A DNA stretch of 64,000 nucleotides from Spirosoma sp. KUDC1026 (GTDB lineage Bacteria > Bacteroidota > Bacteroidia > Cytophagales > Spirosomataceae): positions 2,588,001 through 2,652,000 of the forward strand of contig NZ_CP056032.1 of assembly GCF_013375035.1 (NCBI RefSeq), given 5' to 3'. Below, in pieces: positions 8,158 to 17,174 of this stretch. Position numbers and translations under genes: made by a program. Every line of letters begins with the position of its first letter. Positions within the stretch are counted from its first letter, which is position 1. Under the pieces are notes generated by a model that did not search any database, had not been told where the DNA came from, and was given only the letters and a program-made list of their open reading frames with translations.

Positions 8158-9060
8158 ATGCTTCAGATTGCGTTTTCGCCGGAATACCGGCTTCGATTAC
8201 CGGAAGGCCATCGGTTTCCGATGCTGAAATACGAGTTGATTTACGAGCAGTTGCTTTACGAAGGGACCTGCTCGGAAGCTAATTTCTTCCATCCCGCCCC
8301 CGTCGATGACCACTGGGTGCTGGGTGTCCACACGGCGGAGTACGTTCACCAGCTTAAAACCCGCACAATCGACCCCGCCATGATGCGCCGGATCGGCTTT
8401 CCGTTAACAGCCGAGCTTATTCATCGGGAGTGGATCATTACGCAGGGCACCATCGACTGCACCCGGAAGGCCCGTCAGGACGGCGTTGCCATGAATGTAG
8501 CGGGCGGGACACATCACGCCTTTCCGGATCGGGGCGAAGGTTTCTGTATGCTCAACGACGTGGGCGTCGCTGCTCATTATCTGCTCGAAACGGGTCAGTC
8601 GAAACGGATCCTGGTCATCGATCTGGATGTGCACCAGGGCAATGGAACTGCCGTTATGTTTCAGCAGGAACCGCGGGTGTTTACGTTCAGTATGCACGGC
8701 AAGGATAACTACCCGCTGAAAAAAGAGCAGTCGGATCTGGACATAGAGCTGGCTACGGGGACGGCGGATGAAGTTTATCTCAATACGTTATATGATACGC
8801 TGCCCGGCCTAATCCGGCGGGAAGCACCGGACTTTTTGTTTTTTGTATCGGGTGTCGACATTCTGGGGTCAGACCGACTGGGAAAAATGTCTGTAAGTCG
8901 GGAAGGGTGCCTTCAGCGGGATACGTTCGTATTTGAGCAGGCGAGAAAATATGATCTGCCAATCACCGTGTCGATGGGGGGCGGTTATTCGCCCCGGCTA
9001 GTTGACATCGTCGAAGCACACTGCAATACATTTCGTGTTGCGAATAGCCTGTATTTCTGA
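8158..9060 (+). CDS. Histone deacetylase superfamily (AcuC/acetylpolyamine-hydrolase-like) deacylase
   Basis: The protein has 300 residues, the usual length of short bacterial class IV-like HDAC family proteins. Zinc and catalytic motifs are visible: GGTHHAFPDRGEGFCMLND (about 116-134) with the His pair, IDLDVHQGNGTA (about 154-165) with metal-binding Asp and His, and SGVDILGSDRLGKMSVS near 225-240 with the third Asp ligand. The reaction would be hydrolysis of an acetyl-amine such as acetyl-lysine or acetylpolyamine. The target is unknown. No signal peptide, so cytoplasmic. Monocistronic with its own terminator. Confidence 0.88.
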   Translation: MLQIAFSPEYRLRLPEGHRFPMLKYELIYEQLLYEGTCSEANFFHPAPVDDHWVLGVHTAEYVHQLKTRTIDPAMMRRIGFPLTAELIHREWIITQGTIDCTRKARQDGVAMNVAGGTHHAFPDRGEGFCMLNDVGVAAHYLLETGQSKRILVIDLDVHQGNGTAVMFQQEPRVFTFSMHGKDNYPLKKEQSDLDIELATGTADEVYLNTLYDTLPGLIRREAPDFLFFVSGVDILGSDRLGKMSVSREGCLQRDTFVFEQARKYDLPITVSMGGGYSPRLVDIVEAHCNTFRVANSLYF

Positions 9061-9071
9061 GATTTAACTAA

Positions 9072-9118
9072 AACGAAAAGCCGATTGCCAGACCAGGTCA
9101 GAGCAATCGGCTTTCGTT
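9072..9118 (+). terminator. Terminator after the HDAC-family gene
   Basis: GCCGATTGC and GCAATCGGC pair, extended by AACGAAA/TTTCGTT with one bulged A, over a 14-base loop. It sits 12 bases after the stop at 9060. Confidence 0.65.
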
Positions 9119-9216
9119 GCCTCGAAGAGGCAGTAGTGTGGAGAGAAGCATGACAAAGTTTCACCCAAAAAGCGAGGACGACAATACCCGGATCCGGGTA
9201 TATTGAGTGGATATAA

Positions 9217-9861
9217 TCAAATACCGGCCTCTATCGCAAAACGAACCAGCTCGGCAATAGTGCTAATACCCAGTTTTGCGTGAATGTTCTTCCGGTGGGT
9301 ATCGATCGTGTGCGCGCTCAAATTCAGCCGTTCAGCAATTTGTATGCTGGTAAACCCCTCCTTCAATAGCCGAATAATGTCCACCTCGCGCGGGGTCAAG
9401 CGGTGCTTACGCAGGAATACGTCATCAGTATGATTGGCATACTGCTTTAAATCCGACAGTTTTGGGTCGAAATAAGGCTGGCGTATTGCCACGGCGCGTA
9501 TGGCGGTCAGTAACTCCGAACGGGTGGCTGTTTTCAGCATATACCCCAAAGCGCCCGCTCGCTTAAAATCATCAATGTACCGTTGCTCACCGTACATGCT
9601 CAGAATCAGGATGCCCTGATCCGCAAATTCGGCGGTGATCTGACGGGTCAGGGCAAGCCCATCCAGTTCGGGCATGTTAAAGTCAATCACCAGAACATCG
9701 GGACGCAGTTCGGTAATCTGCTTCATAGCCTCGCGGCTATAATAAATCTGCCCGACCACCTCAATATCGGGCGCTTCATTGAGCATCAGCCGCAGCCCAT
9801 CGTTGAATAGACGATGGTCGTCAATGATCAGAATGCGGATCGGGAGCGGTACTGGTTGCAT
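9217..9861 (-). CDS. NarL/FixJ-family response regulator
   Basis: The protein has 214 residues. The receiver domain (8-125) has the acidic pair D14/D15, phospho-acceptor D60 (VLVIDFNMPELDG) and the conserved Lys in GYMLKTA (~110). The LuxR-type helix-turn-helix (150-210) carries LTPREVDIIRLLKEGFTSIQIAERLNLSAHTIDTHRKNI. The start overlaps the end of the upstream kinase gene by 41 bases, so the pair is co-transcribed and probably co-translated. It should be phosphorylated by that kinase and bind DNA; target genes are not evident. Confidence 0.93.
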   Translation of the reverse strand: MQPVPLPIRILIIDDHRLFNDGLRLMLNEAPDIEVVGQIYYSREAMKQITELRPDVLVIDFNMPELDGLALTRQITAEFADQGILILSMYGEQRYIDDFKRAGALGYMLKTATRSELLTAIRAVAIRQPYFDPKLSDLKQYANHTDDVFLRKHRLTPREVDIIRLLKEGFTSIQIAERLNLSAHTIDTHRKNIHAKLGISTIAELVRFAIEAGI

Positions 9862-12800
9862 CGTATGGAATATTGAGTACTACCGTGTAACTGTCAGCAT
9901 TGCTGTCGATGGTCAGCTCAGCCTGCAGGTACTCGGCTCTGTAGGTTATATTTTTTTGACCAATTCCCGCCGGTGTGGTAACTGTAGCTTGTGTAATAAT
10001 TGGTTCACCACCAAGGGGTGTCTGTACTTCAATCATCAGTTCCCGGGCGTGATACCCTAACTGGATATAAGCAATTCCAGTGCCTGCGTGTTTCTGGGCG
10101 TTCTGCATCAGCTCGGCAATGATCCGGTAAGCAACCAGTTCCCGTTCGGGCGTGAGTCGCCTGACGGTGCCGAAGAGGATAAACTCAAAATAGATTTTTC
10201 CCGACCGATTGACCTCGTCGACCCGCTGGGCGACGACATCCGACAGCGAATATTTGTCGAACTCAACGGGCATCAGATCGTGCGTAATGGTACGCAGGTC
10301 ACTGCTGGCTTTATCAACGAGCGAATAAGCGTGGGTCACGTTCGCCAGCTCGGCTGGTTCACTGACCTGTGTCTGCGCACGTTCCAGAATCCCCTTGGCG
10401 GCTGCCAGCGTATTGCCCACATCGTCGTGCAGATCGCGCGCAATACGTTTACGTTCGTCTTCCTGCGTAGCGAGCGTATTTTGCAGGAGTTGCTGCTGCT
10501 GCGCCAGCTCTTTACGGTCGTAGTAATTGACGCCAAAGGCAACCGTACCTAACAGCAGCAGGAGCAGCAATGCCCAGAACCACCACCGCTGCCAGAACGG
10601 CGGCTCTATAAGAATCTGAAAGTGCGTAGCAGGCGTAAACCGGCCGTAGGCATCGAGCGCCCGGGCCTGAAACGTATAGGTGTCCGGCGGTAGATTGGCG
10701 TAACGAACTACGTTTCCTTCGCTGAGCGGAACCCAGTCGGGATTAACGCCCGATAATTTGTAGAATAGCTGGTTCTGCCCATTGCTGTAATAATCCAGAG
10801 CCGCGAGACTAATGGAGATTGTTCGCTGGTTGTAGTCAAGCGTGATCTGCTTCGTCTCGCCCGGAACCGCTCCATTTTTATAGGGCTGATCGTTTACCCG
10901 AAAATCAACGATACGCACCGGAGTTACTGCCTGATCGCTGGTCAGCAGCTCCGGTGAAAAATAATCCAGCCCGTGCACACCTCCGAAATAAAAGATTCCC
11001 CGTCGGCTGCTGAGGGCAGCTACGCTATTATACTCGCGGCCTTTGGTTGCCACCACAGGCCGGATCACTTGCCTATCGGGGGAGAACTTAGCCAGACCAT
11101 TGTTCGTGCTCAACCAGAAAATTCCCTGTTTATCGGGCAGGAGGTTATAGACTACGTCATCGGGGAGGCCATCATGTACAGTATAGGTACGTAATACCCG
11201 GCGGGTTTTGGGATCGAACTGAACCAGACCACGGTCGCTGCAGAGCCACAGGCAGTGCCGACTCGGGTCGGGATGGACGGCCATGATATTATATCCCGCC
11301 AGTGTTACGTATTGCTGGCTCAACCGGCCTGGTTCGTATTTATACACGACCAGATCCTGATCGCGCCGGGACGCGTAGAGCAAACTGGTGGCTGGATCGA
11401 AGTACAAAGTCCCGAAGTACGTATTACCTGAGTCAAACCGGCTAAGTTGCTTCAGGGCTGCATTGAGCAGGAAGAGCCCGCCGTAGGAAGCCAGCACGAA
11501 ATGCCCGTCGGGTAGTTCGCAGATGCCACGATTATACTGACAATCCTCATCCTTACAGAGTGGATCGGGTAATTCGATGAATCGATCCTGCTCCGGGCTG
11601 TATTGCAGTAACCCCTGTAGGCTGGTAACCAAAAGCCGCCCGTCGCGGGTCATGGTGATCTGTCGTACGTTTCCCTGGTTTCTGACGCCTTTATCCGCCA
11701 GGTAAGCTTTAAAAATGCCCGTTCTGGGTTCATATCGACGAATACCCCCATCGGTGGTGCCGATCCAGAGGTAGCCTTGCCGGTCTTCGCACAAACCCCG
11801 GATCGGGTGGGTATTCAGGTCAGAAACGTTGAAGGGGTTGTCCGAAATGGTAGAGACCGTACGGGAAGTGGGGTAGAGAATGTCGACCCCGAACGGGTCC
11901 GCGTTTACCCAGACCAGTCCCAGATCATCGACATAGACACGGGCAATCTGATTCGTCAGGAGCGAAGTTGCTGTCACTTGTCCGTTACCGGGAGAGATCG
12001 TTTGCAATACTTTTTGCTGGTGGGGCGAATACTGCCACAAACCGGCGCCCTCTACGCCCAGCCACCAGTTCCCCTGCTGGTCTTCGTCGACACTGGCTAT
12101 GCGGTAACTATTCCGGTCGAGGGGGAGGGGGTGGTAACGCACCAGTTGGGTGAGGTGCTGATCAAACTCCAAAACGCCCTGTGACCCCGCCAGGCAGTAG
12201 TGTCCCGTACGACGACTCTTGAAAAGGCATTGAAAGGTCTGTTGTTTAGGGAGCGTAACCGTGGTCGATGATTTAACTAATTGATCGGCTGGGCTACCGG
12301 TGAAAAATGATCGGGACTGGCGCGTCTTATAATCATACTGAACTAATCCGGAGGGTAACAGATACGTCAGCGTATGCTGCTCGGGCTGGTGAATGATCCA
12401 CTGGAGGGCAATACTGAATTTGGGTTTTATCGTCGGTTCGATACTGGTTTTCCGACCGGTTCGAAAATTCAGTCTGACCACGCCTTCGTAGTTGCTGCCG
12501 TACCAGACCGTCGAATCGTCGGCGTAAAAAGGGGCCTGTAAACTCGGAATCCGCTGGCCTTTTGCATTGGTCGCGTAAAAACGTCGGAAGGAATTCGTTC
12601 GGCGGATGTACTGACTAAGGCACTCTTCGGTACCTACCCATAGATCGCCCTGTGGCGTTTCGACCAGGCCCCGGACTTCACCCTTGCCAATTGTCGTGGA
12701 GTCCTGCTCATCGAACCGGTATACTGCGAAGTGGCTGCCATCAAAGCGATTCAGGCCATTCTGGCTGCTCATCCAGACGAAACCGCGCGAATCTTTCAGA

Positions 12801-12916
12801 ATATAATAACAGGAACCCTGCGACAGTCCATCGTGGGTAGTGAGGTGGCGAATCGAGAAAACTGCCTGCCCTGAAGTGAGAATTGGACTCAACAGTAAAA
12901 GGATAAGCCACCGCAT
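9821..12916 (-). CDS. Sensor histidine kinase with periplasmic beta-propeller (two-component-regulator propeller, Y_Y_Y, HisKA_3)
   Basis: The protein has 1031 residues. A signal peptide (MRWLILLLLSPILTSGQA) precedes about 690 residues of two-component-regulator propeller blades (GLSQGSCYYILKDSRGFVWMSS, GLVWVNADPFGVDIL, GYLWIGTTDGGIRRY). Then comes a Y_Y_Y domain, one membrane helix (WWFWALLLLLLLGTVAFGV, ~770), and a cytoplasmic kinase. The H-box is ERKRIARDLHDDVGN with H830, followed by N-box AELMQNAQKHAG and G-box PAGIGQKNITYRAE. This is the NarX-like subset of the propeller sensors common in Bacteroidota, without a fused receiver or AraC domain. The propeller likely reads a periplasmic sugar or other ligand. 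It overlaps its regulator gene. Confidence 0.92.
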   Translation of the reverse strand: MRWLILLLLSPILTSGQAVFSIRHLTTHDGLSQGSCYYILKDSRGFVWMSSQNGLNRFDGSHFAVYRFDEQDSTTIGKGEVRGLVETPQGDLWVGTEECLSQYIRRTNSFRRFYATNAKGQRIPSLQAPFYADDSTVWYGSNYEGVVRLNFRTGRKTSIEPTIKPKFSIALQWIIHQPEQHTLTYLLPSGLVQYDYKTRQSRSFFTGSPADQLVKSSTTVTLPKQQTFQCLFKSRRTGHYCLAGSQGVLEFDQHLTQLVRYHPLPLDRNSYRIASVDEDQQGNWWLGVEGAGLWQYSPHQQKVLQTISPGNGQVTATSLLTNQIARVYVDDLGLVWVNADPFGVDILYPTSRTVSTISDNPFNVSDLNTHPIRGLCEDRQGYLWIGTTDGGIRRYEPRTGIFKAYLADKGVRNQGNVRQITMTRDGRLLVTSLQGLLQYSPEQDRFIELPDPLCKDEDCQYNRGICELPDGHFVLASYGGLFLLNAALKQLSRFDSGNTYFGTLYFDPATSLLYASRRDQDLVVYKYEPGRLSQQYVTLAGYNIMAVHPDPSRHCLWLCSDRGLVQFDPKTRRVLRTYTVHDGLPDDVVYNLLPDKQGIFWLSTNNGLAKFSPDRQVIRPVVATKGREYNSVAALSSRRGIFYFGGVHGLDYFSPELLTSDQAVTPVRIVDFRVNDQPYKNGAVPGETKQITLDYNQRTISISLAALDYYSNGQNQLFYKLSGVNPDWVPLSEGNVVRYANLPPDTYTFQARALDAYGRFTPATHFQILIEPPFWQRWWFWALLLLLLLGTVAFGVNYYDRKELAQQQQLLQNTLATQEDERKRIARDLHDDVGNTLAAAKGILERAQTQVSEPAELANVTHAYSLVDKASSDLRTITHDLMPVEFDKYSLSDVVAQRVDEVNRSGKIYFEFILFGTVRRLTPERELVAYRIIAELMQNAQKHAGTGIAYIQLGYHARELMIEVQTPLGGEPIITQATVTTPAGIGQKNITYRAEYLQAELTIDSNADSYTVVLNIPYDATSTAPDPHSDH

Positions 12917-13042
12917 GAGTTAGATCTGATAGCGCTTAAAAACTTAAAGGTACTTGCTCAGATGAATTTATGACAGCTGAGAACGTAGTATTTTGCGGCA
13001 GATAACCTATTGGTAGTAATCTAGTTGGTAGTTTCGAGTAGG

Positions 13043-13050
13043 TAGATTTG
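13043..13050 (+). promoter_or_regulatory. Candidate -7 element upstream of the aldolase gene
   Basis: TAGATTTG fits TAnnTTTG 78 bases before the ATG at 13128. The nearest TTG lies 15 bases upstream, closer than the usual 19-21, so confidence is low. Confidence 0.25.
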
Positions 13051-13127
13051 ATTAACCTGCTTATAAACCTAGTACGTTTACGGCTGAAATAGCCAATTCT
13101 GTTAATCCGCGAATGAATCAGTAAACA

Positions 13128-13889
13128 ATGAAGCAGAACATTATCAAAACCCGCCTTCAGAATAATCAACCCGTATTGGGAATTCTATCCAATAGTGCTG
13201 ACCCAACCATTGCCGAACTCTGCGGCTTTTCGGGGCTGGATTTCTACGTTATTGACGCCGAACATAGCCCAGTCACCACGGCCCAGGTGCCAGATATTGT
13301 TCGGGCCTGCGAAGTGAGCGGCATCACGCCACTCGTGCGGGTTCGCGGAAACGAACCTAAATTAATCGCCCAGTTTCTGGATGCTGGAGTTATGGGACTA
13401 TTACTGCCGGGGGTACGTACCGTTGCCGATGTAGAAGCGCTGGTTAATGCGGTTAACTATCCGCCCGTTGGCTTCCGGGAATTAGGTCCCGTGCGGGCGG
13501 CCGATTATCTACAGGGAGACATGAGCCAGGGTGATTATATGAATTTTGCCAACGAGCAGCTGCTGATCCTGCCCCAGCTTGAAACAGTGGAAGCCATTGA
13601 GAATCTGGACAGCCTGCTGGCCTCGCCGGGGATTGACGGCTTCATTATTATGCCCCGCGATCTGGCCATTGCAATGGGACATTACGACGGGCCGGGTCAC
13701 GATGAGGTAAAGAAAACAATCGGTAATGCCGTTGACAAAATCAAAAAAGCGGGTCTTGTCGTGGGTACCACAGCGGCTACGGGCGATCAGGCAAGAGTGC
13801 TGGTAGAGCGCGGGGTACTGTTTTGCCTGAATTCGTTGGCTGGTATGCTGAAAAGTTCGGCTGGTGACTTCATGCGGGGCCGGAACTAG
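13128..13889 (+). CDS. HpcH/HpaI-family aldolase
   Basis: The protein has 253 residues, full length for the class II metal-dependent aldolases that split 2-keto-3-deoxy acids into pyruvate and an aldehyde. Seen: the TIM-barrel start GILSNSADPTIAELCGFSGLDFYVIDAEHSP, the arginine of PLVRVRG (~70, substrate carboxylate), ILPQLETVEAIENL (metal-binding Glu ~148) and GIDGFIIMPRDLAIAMG (metal-binding Asp ~174). Relatives are HpaI, GarL and YfaU (2-keto-3-deoxy-L-rhamnonate aldolase). The GH105 hydrolase 8 kb away would fit a rhamnogalacturonan or rhamnose link, but that is inference. Cytoplasmic and monocistronic. Confidence 0.87.
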   Translation: MKQNIIKTRLQNNQPVLGILSNSADPTIAELCGFSGLDFYVIDAEHSPVTTAQVPDIVRACEVSGITPLVRVRGNEPKLIAQFLDAGVMGLLLPGVRTVADVEALVNAVNYPPVGFRELGPVRAADYLQGDMSQGDYMNFANEQLLILPQLETVEAIENLDSLLASPGIDGFIIMPRDLAIAMGHYDGPGHDEVKKTIGNAVDKIKKAGLVVGTTAATGDQARVLVERGVLFCLNSLAGMLKSSAGDFMRGRN

Positions 13890-14644
13890 GCCATAAAGCA
13901 GAGTATACAGCTGGTGAATCAGTAGAAAATTTTTTAAAGAATATTTTCCTTAAAAAAAGACGGCTTCTTTGAGAGAAACAACACAGTCATTGGAAGAGGC
14001 TGTAAATCAGGAAATATAGCAAAACGAAGAATTTTTAGACAATAATTTAGGATTAATGTCTGATTAAATAGTGTAAAACGAACAATGTAGATTGAAATTT
14101 ATCATATGCTTAAAATTTGTTTTCAAATAAATGCATTATGCCTATAATTGGCCGCTGAAAGGCACTTTAGCATGCCGCAGAGACCAATACTAACCGGGAA
14201 AATTCCAACGGTGAACTATTAATCGGGGTCTCGAAACAATCGAGAGGTTTGTTTGCTTATAGGCAATAACCGTTGATTGCAAACAAAAATGGGGAAGGTC
14301 GGTTGACTAGAGTAATTTGCGGGAGCCATCGAGAAAAGCACCGCAAACGAAGTAAGCTGACCGATGTTACTTTCTGATCTGGCTCTACCGAAGAACCGAT
14401 TACCCAATCAGGCAGAATTTGACAAGTGTTATTATGAGTTTTTCAGAATCGAAAAAAAAAACTGGCAAGCCCAATTACACGACTGTAATCCGGTTTTTCA
14501 GCAATACGTATCTGAAAAGAAACCAATTAGCGGAAAGAAGAAAGAAAATCTACTGTTTTAGTGGATTGACCGTTCCCTAAGTTTCCGTGCCTGACCTTGG
14601 GAGAATAAAAGTTTAGTTAGAAAAATTGCGTCCAAATTAACTCA
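13890..14644. other. 755-base AT-rich non-coding stretch
   Basis: No convincing gene is seen. The part 13915-14160 is very AT-rich with A- and T-runs. Two small hairpins lie close together, TCTCGA-N5-TCGAGA (14229-14245) and TTTGTTTGC-N22-GCAAACAAA (14248-14287). A 65-codon open frame (14364-14561, plus) lacks a family match and has poor codon periodicity, so I leave it out. The stretch precedes a probably highly expressed gene and may hold its control region or a small RNA. Confidence 0.5.
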
Positions 14645-16600
14645 ATGAATATGCGAACATTTATCCAACAACACCGCATGCGGATGCTGGCTGGACTCGT
14701 GTTGCTAGGTTTTGCAATGCCTTCCGTTAGCCTTGCACAAGAGGCTGACACCGTCCGGCAGAGTACAGTTCAACCTGCCTCACGCTCAACCGGGCAACGG
14801 GAAAACATTTACCGGTTAGGAAAAGGCGTTTACACCGACACGTTACGTCGGGACGAATTCAAGGCTCAGGCAAGTGACGTTGCCGAACTTGATGACTGCG
14901 ACACGACTTTCCAGACATTTATTCTTGTTCGGCGGCTGTCACCCTGGCGGGTTGGTCTGTTCGCGGGACCCAACTTTGCGTATTGCGGTACCTGGGAAAA
15001 CACCTTCGGGCCCGTTCGGCGTGACAACTCGCTCTACAACGGAGCTGGTTTCAACATCACTGCTAACATCGATTACTACTTTACGCCGGCTACCCGTCGG
15101 TTGCGTTTCGGGGTAGGAACAGCCTTTGGTTACCAGAACTACATCACCCGGGGCGTTTATCGGGATTACCTGTATGGATTAGCTCAGAATTCGCTGGGTG
15201 CAAGCCAGGGTCAGGTAACTATCCGGCAACGTGCTTCTGAAGATATGTTCCTGACGGTCGGACCTGTTCTGGCGTTCACGGTTGCACGTAGCCGCCGAAA
15301 CCCAGACGCAACGACTTTCATCGAACTGGGCCTCCGGGGCGGTCTGTTCCGTACCGAAGCTGCAACGATTTCGGCATCTGTTCCGTCACAATCAGATCGC
15401 CTGGTACGTACAGTTAACCCAAGCTCAAACCTCTACCATCCAGGTGGAATCCTGTCGCTGGGCGTATTCTTCCCAGTAGGTAACAACTGGAACATCGGTG
15501 TGCAGGCACAAGGGTTCTACACTCGTCTGAACTACCTGATCGTTAACGGTCTTCAGGATCAACTGTATGAATTCAGCCGGAAACATGGTGGTTTCAGTGC
15601 TGGTATCGCCGTTCGCAAAGGCTTCATCCAGAAAAAGCTGATTCCAAAAGCACCAACGGTCTGCCCAACCTGCGATTCGATTCCCGAGCTGAACGTAATG
15701 TTCAACAACGCATCGCTGAAAGGCACGTCACTGGCTTATGTTGACGAAACGAACGCAGCCCAGTCGGCTCCGGTCAACACAGCCGCTACAGCTCCAATGA
15801 TCAGCTGGCGCAGCACGACTCCGAATCCAAAGAACGAAACGTTCACGGCCCGCCTGTACTACCGTGCTGACTCGGTCGTAGCTGGTGCTACTGCTAACGA
15901 TCAGGTTATTGCTCAGGTGGAAAACACAACTGACACGTCCCTGCCATTCCCTGCTGAATATTTCTCGGGTGGTCAGATCGTTCCAGGGTTCTACTACGTC
16001 ACGGTTCACAATCAGCAAACGGCGAAATGTGGTACCTGTATGAGTGAAGTCGCTACGACGAGCTTTGCCAGCATCCGGCCAAAAGCTACGGCTGAGTGCG
16101 AATACCGTCACCGTCTGGAACGTCTGGAAGTGTACTACCGCACGCCATACACTCGCGAAGTTGCTAACGTATGTTACTGTAACGGTACCATCACCTCGGT
16201 TGGCGATACGGTTACCCGCCTGCGCTACCGCAGCCTGAACCGCCGTCTGGCAACCAGCGCTATCGAATTCGATACGAACACGGTTATCCTGAACCTGCGT
16301 GATCTGCCAGGCGATCTGGCTCAACAGCTGCAGGCTGAGAAGTCGAAAATTGAAAGCGGTGCCGCAACGCGCTACAAAGGCCGTCGGGTACGCCCACAAG
16401 TTCAGTACTTCCGCGCTGTGTTCTCGGTTACGAAACTGCCTTGCAACGGTCAGCCTGAGCAATCAGTTGGTAGCTTCAACACAACCATCAGCGACAATAC
16501 TTACTCGATCACTGATCTGAAGCCGCTGACGGATGAGCAAAAAGCGAAAATGCTGGCTCCGCCTGCACCAGTGAAAAAACGGGCAACCCGTCGTCGCTAA
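14645..16600 (+). CDS. Envelope protein with N-terminal outer-membrane-barrel-like part and basic C-terminal tail, unknown
   Basis: The protein has 651 residues. The signal peptide ends near SVSLAQEAD (~32). Residues ~95-330 alternate aromatic and polar residues (WRVGLFAGPNFAYCGTWENT, LRFGVGTAFGYQNYITRGVY, NIGVQAQGFYTRLNYL) like a porin-type beta-barrel. A cysteine-rich middle (VCPTCDS, KCGTCMSE, CYCNG) and Ig-like strands follow, and the end is KKRATRRR. Codon use differs sharply from neighbours: Ala is mostly GCT, Arg CGT/CGC, Leu CTG and Val GTT, as in highly expressed genes. No known function; an abundant surface or cell-envelope protein is inference. Monocistronic with a strong terminator. 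Confidence 0.75.
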   Translation: MNMRTFIQQHRMRMLAGLVLLGFAMPSVSLAQEADTVRQSTVQPASRSTGQRENIYRLGKGVYTDTLRRDEFKAQASDVAELDDCDTTFQTFILVRRLSPWRVGLFAGPNFAYCGTWENTFGPVRRDNSLYNGAGFNITANIDYYFTPATRRLRFGVGTAFGYQNYITRGVYRDYLYGLAQNSLGASQGQVTIRQRASEDMFLTVGPVLAFTVARSRRNPDATTFIELGLRGGLFRTEAATISASVPSQSDRLVRTVNPSSNLYHPGGILSLGVFFPVGNNWNIGVQAQGFYTRLNYLIVNGLQDQLYEFSRKHGGFSAGIAVRKGFIQKKLIPKAPTVCPTCDSIPELNVMFNNASLKGTSLAYVDETNAAQSAPVNTAATAPMISWRSTTPNPKNETFTARLYYRADSVVAGATANDQVIAQVENTTDTSLPFPAEYFSGGQIVPGFYYVTVHNQQTAKCGTCMSEVATTSFASIRPKATAECEYRHRLERLEVYYRTPYTREVANVCYCNGTITSVGDTVTRLRYRSLNRRLATSAIEFDTNTVILNLRDLPGDLAQQLQAEKSKIESGAATRYKGRRVRPQVQYFRAVFSVTKLPCNGQPEQSVGSFNTTISDNTYSITDLKPLTDEQKAKMLAPPAPVKKRATRRR

Positions 16601-16622
16601 GAGACGAGCGTTGATCGAATAG

Positions 16623-16664
16623 AAAAAAGAAAGCCGGGAGCAAACGCTCCCGGCTTTCTTTTTT
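16623..16664. terminator. Strong bidirectional terminator after the 651-aa gene
   Basis: GAAAGCCGGGAGC and GCTCCCGGCTTTC pair with a 4-base loop, flanked by A6 and T-runs that extend the stem. It serves the gene ending at 16600 and the convergent gene ending at 16705. Confidence 0.85.
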
Positions 16665-16704
16665 TGTGGTATGGTGCTATGTGGTTAACGTACTACTGTA
16701 TAAA

Positions 16705-17169
16705 CTATCGGTTCAGATCATGCAGGGTCTGCAGGTGTTTTTTCAGCAACGATTCATTCGTCATCTGCGCCTTTATCTGGTTCAACTGTTCAGCTGTCAG
16801 GCTTGACTTTCGGCTAATCACATCGACGCCTTCGGGTGTGAACAACGTTTTTGAAAACCAGATGACCGCCCATTGCCCTTCGGGGTCCAGCATAGCAACA
16901 CGCCAATTGCTACGGACCAGACTGAGTAATCCTTTGCCACGCCACACAAATGCCGCTGGGTTGTGCTTGTCCTGATAATCGTAGCCAGTCAGAGTTTTCT
17001 GTTTACCTTTCTTTCTGTACTTGACCTCATCCAGCAGAACCGGTACATCCGCCTTTTTATCTGTTAGTGAATACGTAAACGTCGGGTCGAGTTTATCGCC
17101 TTTGAGCCACATCGGGAAATTGGTGCTACAGATAAACCAGGTGCCAACCAGTGTCGAAATAATATTCAT
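16705..17169 (-). CDS. Lipocalin-like protein, unknown
   Basis: The protein has 154 residues. It opens IISTLVGTWFICSTNFPMWLKGD, with a GTW motif like the first strand of lipocalins, followed by beta-strands (PTFTYSLTDKK, TLTGYDYQDKHNP, WRVAMLDPEGQWAVIWFSK) and a C-terminal helix. Length and pattern fit a single-domain lipocalin-like fold, but no signal peptide is evident, so it may be cytoplasmic. Ligand unknown. The start is 5 bases after the stop of truC on the same strand, so the two form an operon. Confidence 0.6.
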   Translation of the reverse strand: MNIISTLVGTWFICSTNFPMWLKGDKLDPTFTYSLTDKKADVPVLLDEVKYRKKGKQKTLTGYDYQDKHNPAAFVWRGKGLLSLVRSNWRVAMLDPEGQWAVIWFSKTLFTPEGVDVISRKSSLTAEQLNQIKAQMTNESLLKKHLQTLHDLNR

Positions 17170-17174
17170 GTGAC

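Noticed and set aside
14364..14561. 65-codon open frame in the AT-rich leader
   Set aside because: No family, no start signal, low-complexity lysine-rich end and composition that matches non-coding surroundings; kept only as part of the leader description.
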